A DNA stretch of 64,000 nucleotides from Callaeas wilsoni. Its lineage: Eukaryota > Chordata > Aves > Passeriformes > Callaeidae. The notes under the pieces are model-generated. The model worked only from the letters and a program-made list of their open reading frames with translations. It was not told the DNA's origin and did no database searches. The stretch is from positions 84,062 through 148,061 of the forward strand of contig VWPU01012291.1 in NCBI GenBank assembly GCA_013398955.1. The letters run 5' to 3'. Within the stretch, counting starts at the first letter, position 1, and the number at the start of each line of letters is the position of its first letter. Below, in pieces: positions 61,101 to 64,000 of this stretch. The position numbers were made by a program, and so were the translations under genes.

Positions 61101-61318
61101 AACATGTCAGGCAACTTGTTTCCCTTTGCAAATACTGTTCCTTTAACCTAAGTCCTCAGGTAAGCCCCAGACAAACCAGAAGCACTGGTGGGGAGATGAA
61201 GCTGTGTAGGAGACAGGTGGGCTTATCTTACAAAGAACCTGAGCTGTACAAATGAAAACACAGCACTGAGAAACATGACACCACACAAAATACCTGTCCC
61301 TGGGGGAAGGAAGTTCTC
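58131..61318. other. No gene seen
   Basis: No supported exon. About 60490-60550 is a pyrimidine-rich TTTCC run on the plus strand. About 60770-60900 is AT-rich. Frames of up to 158 codons (59959-60435) overlap others in different phases. Bases 61313-61318 (GTTCTC) are the proposed left target duplication of the next LTR. Confidence 0.5.
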
Positions 61319-61696
61319 TGTGGAGACAGAGTTTTTGCAAGAAAATGGACACATGGTGCACCAGCCATAAGGACAAGTGAACAGAGCACGTAGAAAACGT
61401 ACACAGCGAGAGAATGCTGATGCTTCAAGGACGGGGACAGCAGCCGAAGAAAAACATAAACAAAGATAGAAAACTGTCTGATGATTTGTGTGAATAGGTG
61501 CATGGTAGCCGGGCGAACAGAGCCGGAGATCCAATTAAATCATTCCATGTTTTATGTGTGTATATTGCTTTGCCAATCATGTAATGTGTGGACGCCTGGA
61601 CAGGGGGAGTACAGTGTATAATAAGGGTGCTTGGGGGCAATAAAGGGGCTTCTGCTGGATTCATATTGGATCGTGCGGAGTCCATTTACTCCCGCA
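61319..61696 (+). mobile_element. Solo LTR, ERVK-like, compact promoter
   Basis: Promoter and polyadenylation signals are well ordered: CCAAT at 61531 and 61573-61577, TATAATAAG at 61617-61625, AATAAA at 61639-61644, then a U5-like tail that ends ATTTACTCCCGCA at 61696. TATA and AATAAA are only about 22 bases apart, so R must be very short, as in alpharetrovirus-type LTRs. I place the start at TGTGGAGACAGAG (61319) because the flanking hexamers then match 5 of 6 (GTTCTC at 61313-61318, GCTCTC at 61697-61702). The 3' end is firmer than the 5' end. No internal sequence is present. Confidence 0.75.
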
Positions 61697-64000
61697 GCTC
61701 TCCTGTCACTGAACGTGTGAGGTCCAAGGCTGATGCCCTCCCCAGGGCCATCTCACCCCAGTATGTGCCGCTGAACTGGGCGCTGGAAGCAAACTCCAAA
61801 ACTGTTCCAGGAGCTGCAGAGCCGCCCTGGCCAGGCACAGCTGGGCCCCCACGCCGGGAGTGGACAGGGACTGAGAGGCCTCGGGGCCAGGGGAGCCCAT
61901 GGTGGGCCGAGTCCAGCCTGCCTCCACACCCGCCGTGTGCTGCGAACATTCACGGGTGTGTCAAATACAGCACAGGGCATTGCAAGCTGAGACCCAGCTG
62001 AGCATCCCCTGAGTCTGCTGCCTAAGAGAGGCCCTATGGATGCTTACTGCCTGTTGGAGCTAAGTACCAAAGACACTAAACAATGGCCTCTCGAGTATAT
62101 CACACATGCAGGATGTGCTGTGCTGAGTTTTCCTATTTTCCTGCTTTTTTTAGGGTTGCTATATTCCAGAGCTAGCTGTGGTTTTCTCTCCACGGTGATA
62201 CACAATGCAGTGTCCTCAACATCTGCTTCATGGAAATGTCTCCAAACTTCCCTTTCCAGGAGAAGATGTACGTGAGAATCTGGTTTTGCAGCAGACTCAC
62301 TAGGACTCCAGTGTGACACAAACACAGGCTGAAGGACATACTGACCACATTCAGGGCAAAGGATTTGGGAGTGCACATGACCTCCTCTGCGCCAAGCCAC
62401 AAATGAGGGGTTTCTAAATAATATCAGAGTATGATCTGGCCAATACTAGAAGCCTTTGACATAGAAGCAGAAGTTTTCCAAATTATACTTGTTTTAAAAT
62501 ACAACAGATTTTGGCTAGTAAAACAGCAGTGCACTCAGAGAATCCCAAAAAAAGCTTAACATAAGGCAGAAATAACTAGATAAACTTTCAGATCAGATGT
62601 TTTATCATATACTGGAAATAATACTCTTGATCTACAAAATAAATTACTGAAGAAAGCTCTGAGTAAATATAAGTGAGGCAACTCTGTTGCCCTCAGTAGA
62701 CCCGGGACATCTATCTCCATCAGGATCAAACCTGGTGCACACATTTTGACTGTTCTCAAAGGCCTGCTTTGATGGAACAACTTTTGCCTTCCCGAACCTT
62801 TAGGAAATTTCCCAGAGTACAAATTCCAGGGGTAGGCAGAGAGACACGGCTTCAGAGGGTGTCCTAAGTCACATGAGAGCCAACACAACCATGTCTCATC
62901 AAAAAGAGATTATGAAAAGCAAACTTCTAGGCCAAACACAAAGTTCGGTTTTTTTAAAGCAAGAGGCATTTTGTAGTTGCCAAGTTATTATAAGTGCAAT
63001 ATATCCTGTTTTTTTACAAAAGTTCCTTTTCTCTGGTGAACTGATTATGATGACTCCTGGTATTTTCTTATACACAAATGTTGACTATGGGTTAATTGTA
63101 TGCCATATAATCCACTTGTAATTATAGTTCTATCAAGGTGATGTTCTGGGGCCTGGTAGATTCTGGTGTGGATCAGCAAGCTGCACTATTGGGAGAATTT
63201 TGTTCCAGCTTCACAAATGCCTCTGAGAGTTTTAACTGACTGGATTCATAGCTGGGTAACATATATTTAGTTTTTGCAAAAATTTTGTTGGAGCAGATAA
63301 GTAGCTGGCACCTTACAGCAAGTAAAGAAAATTAGTAATTATCTACGTAAGTGTTATATGCACATAAAAATCTTCTAAATAGAAGAAGTAGCCTCCTCCA
63401 GACATATTCAGTGACAAGGAAATAAACTCAGCTCCAAAACCACCATTCAAATTCACAGCTGAAATTGGTGTTTTGCAGCTGGTACCCTTTCAACCATGTC
63501 TAAATAGAGGGAAACAGAACCTCTCAAATGCTGGGAAGTGGCTGGGGGATGAGGAGACCCATCCTCAGCTGAGTCCACAGCCACAGCTGGACTGGAGCCA
63601 CCCGAGCTCTGCAGCTTCTACCAGCCCTGCTGGCATGGGTGTCTGAACTGACCTCCTCCTGAGGCCAGCAGGGCTTGGGGGAGGCTGGAAGAACCAGCCT
63701 GGGCTTCTCCATAGCTCTGACTCCTGACACGACGCCTGGGTCATCCTTTGTAAGCAGTAAGAGCACAGACAGGCAGCCAGCCCAAACACAGACTGGGGAG
63801 AGATGCCCCTTGACCAGATGGAATATTTTGAGAGAGACATTAGAAAGTGGCCATAGGAGGCAGAAACCCAGATCTCACTGTGTCCACACTGTACTTGACC
63901 AGGATGGCTCTGAGGTCCTGGCACCTGACTCCTGTGCCAGCCTGTGCTGGTGTATCCCCCCTCCCCAGGCCGTACTGTGACCTCATAAATGCTCATTAGG
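61697..64000. other. No gene seen
   Basis: About 61700-61930 is GC-rich, with frames on both strands that lack domains. About 62400-62650 and 62900-63130 are AT-rich without a recognised repeat. The last 500 bases are GC-rich unique sequence. The window ends without a feature running off its edge that I can see. Confidence 0.5.

Noticed and set aside
61205..61318. A longer 5' end (TGTAGGAGACAGG at 61205) for the LTR at 61319-61696
   Set aside because: The flanking bases then give no target duplication; the start at 61319 gives a 5-of-6 hexamer match.
1..64000. tRNA genes, CRISPR arrays, bacterial promoters or ribosome binding sites
   Set aside because: The only tRNA-like wording is in MIR relics; no spaced identical repeats and no prokaryotic gene organisation are present.

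Overview
This window looks like a non-coding stretch of a bird chromosome, most likely a songbird. The evidence is the repeat content. Several copies of the 3' end of CR1 LINEs carry the family's typical wording (a 'TGCCCAYGGCAGGGGGT' type core followed by 'CTTCCAACCCAAACCATTCTG' type ends). There are also several solo LTRs of avian endogenous retrovirus type and faint relics of MIR-like and L3/CR1-like ancient repeats. The passerine assignment rests on my memory of LTR wording and is an inference; the avian assignment is firmer.

I find no protein-coding exon that I can support, no tRNA or rRNA gene, and no bacterial-style operon or CRISPR array. Open frames are short (at most 198 codons), overlap one another on both strands, and fall in GC-rich or repeat sequence. 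The window is best read as intergenic DNA or the inside of a very large intron.

Layout. 0-2.5 kb: a dead CR1 reverse-transcriptase fragment on the minus strand, then a 150-base uninterrupted pyrimidine tract built on 28 TTC units. 2.5-12 kb: unique sequence with one AT-rich patch that looks like a conserved non-coding element. 12.0-23.0 kb: two near-identical solo LTRs 10.2 kb apart in the same direction, each with its own 6-bp target duplication, plus CR1 3' ends at 20.1 and 22.7 kb; the latter carries a heptamer minisatellite. 23-35 kb: unique sequence with a small CpG cluster and the strongest conserved-element candidate at 29.2-29.8 kb. 31.7-39.3 kb: a cluster of MIR-like relics with a 583-bp ERVL-like solo LTR (target duplication TCCAG) among them. 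38-45 kb: two more CR1 ends. 49 kb: a 693-bp minus-strand ERVL-like LTR (target duplication CAAGG). 54.4-55.1 kb: a CR1 copy split by a 449-bp solo LTR, a clear nested insertion. 57.6-58.1 kb: another AT-rich candidate regulatory element. 61.3-61.7 kb: a compact ERVK-like LTR with CCAAT, TATA and AATAAA in order.

Nothing here works together as a gene system. The story of the window is its retroelement history, with AT-rich islands rich in TAATTA homeodomain-type sites that may be developmental enhancers. That last point is inference and needs a cross-species alignment.
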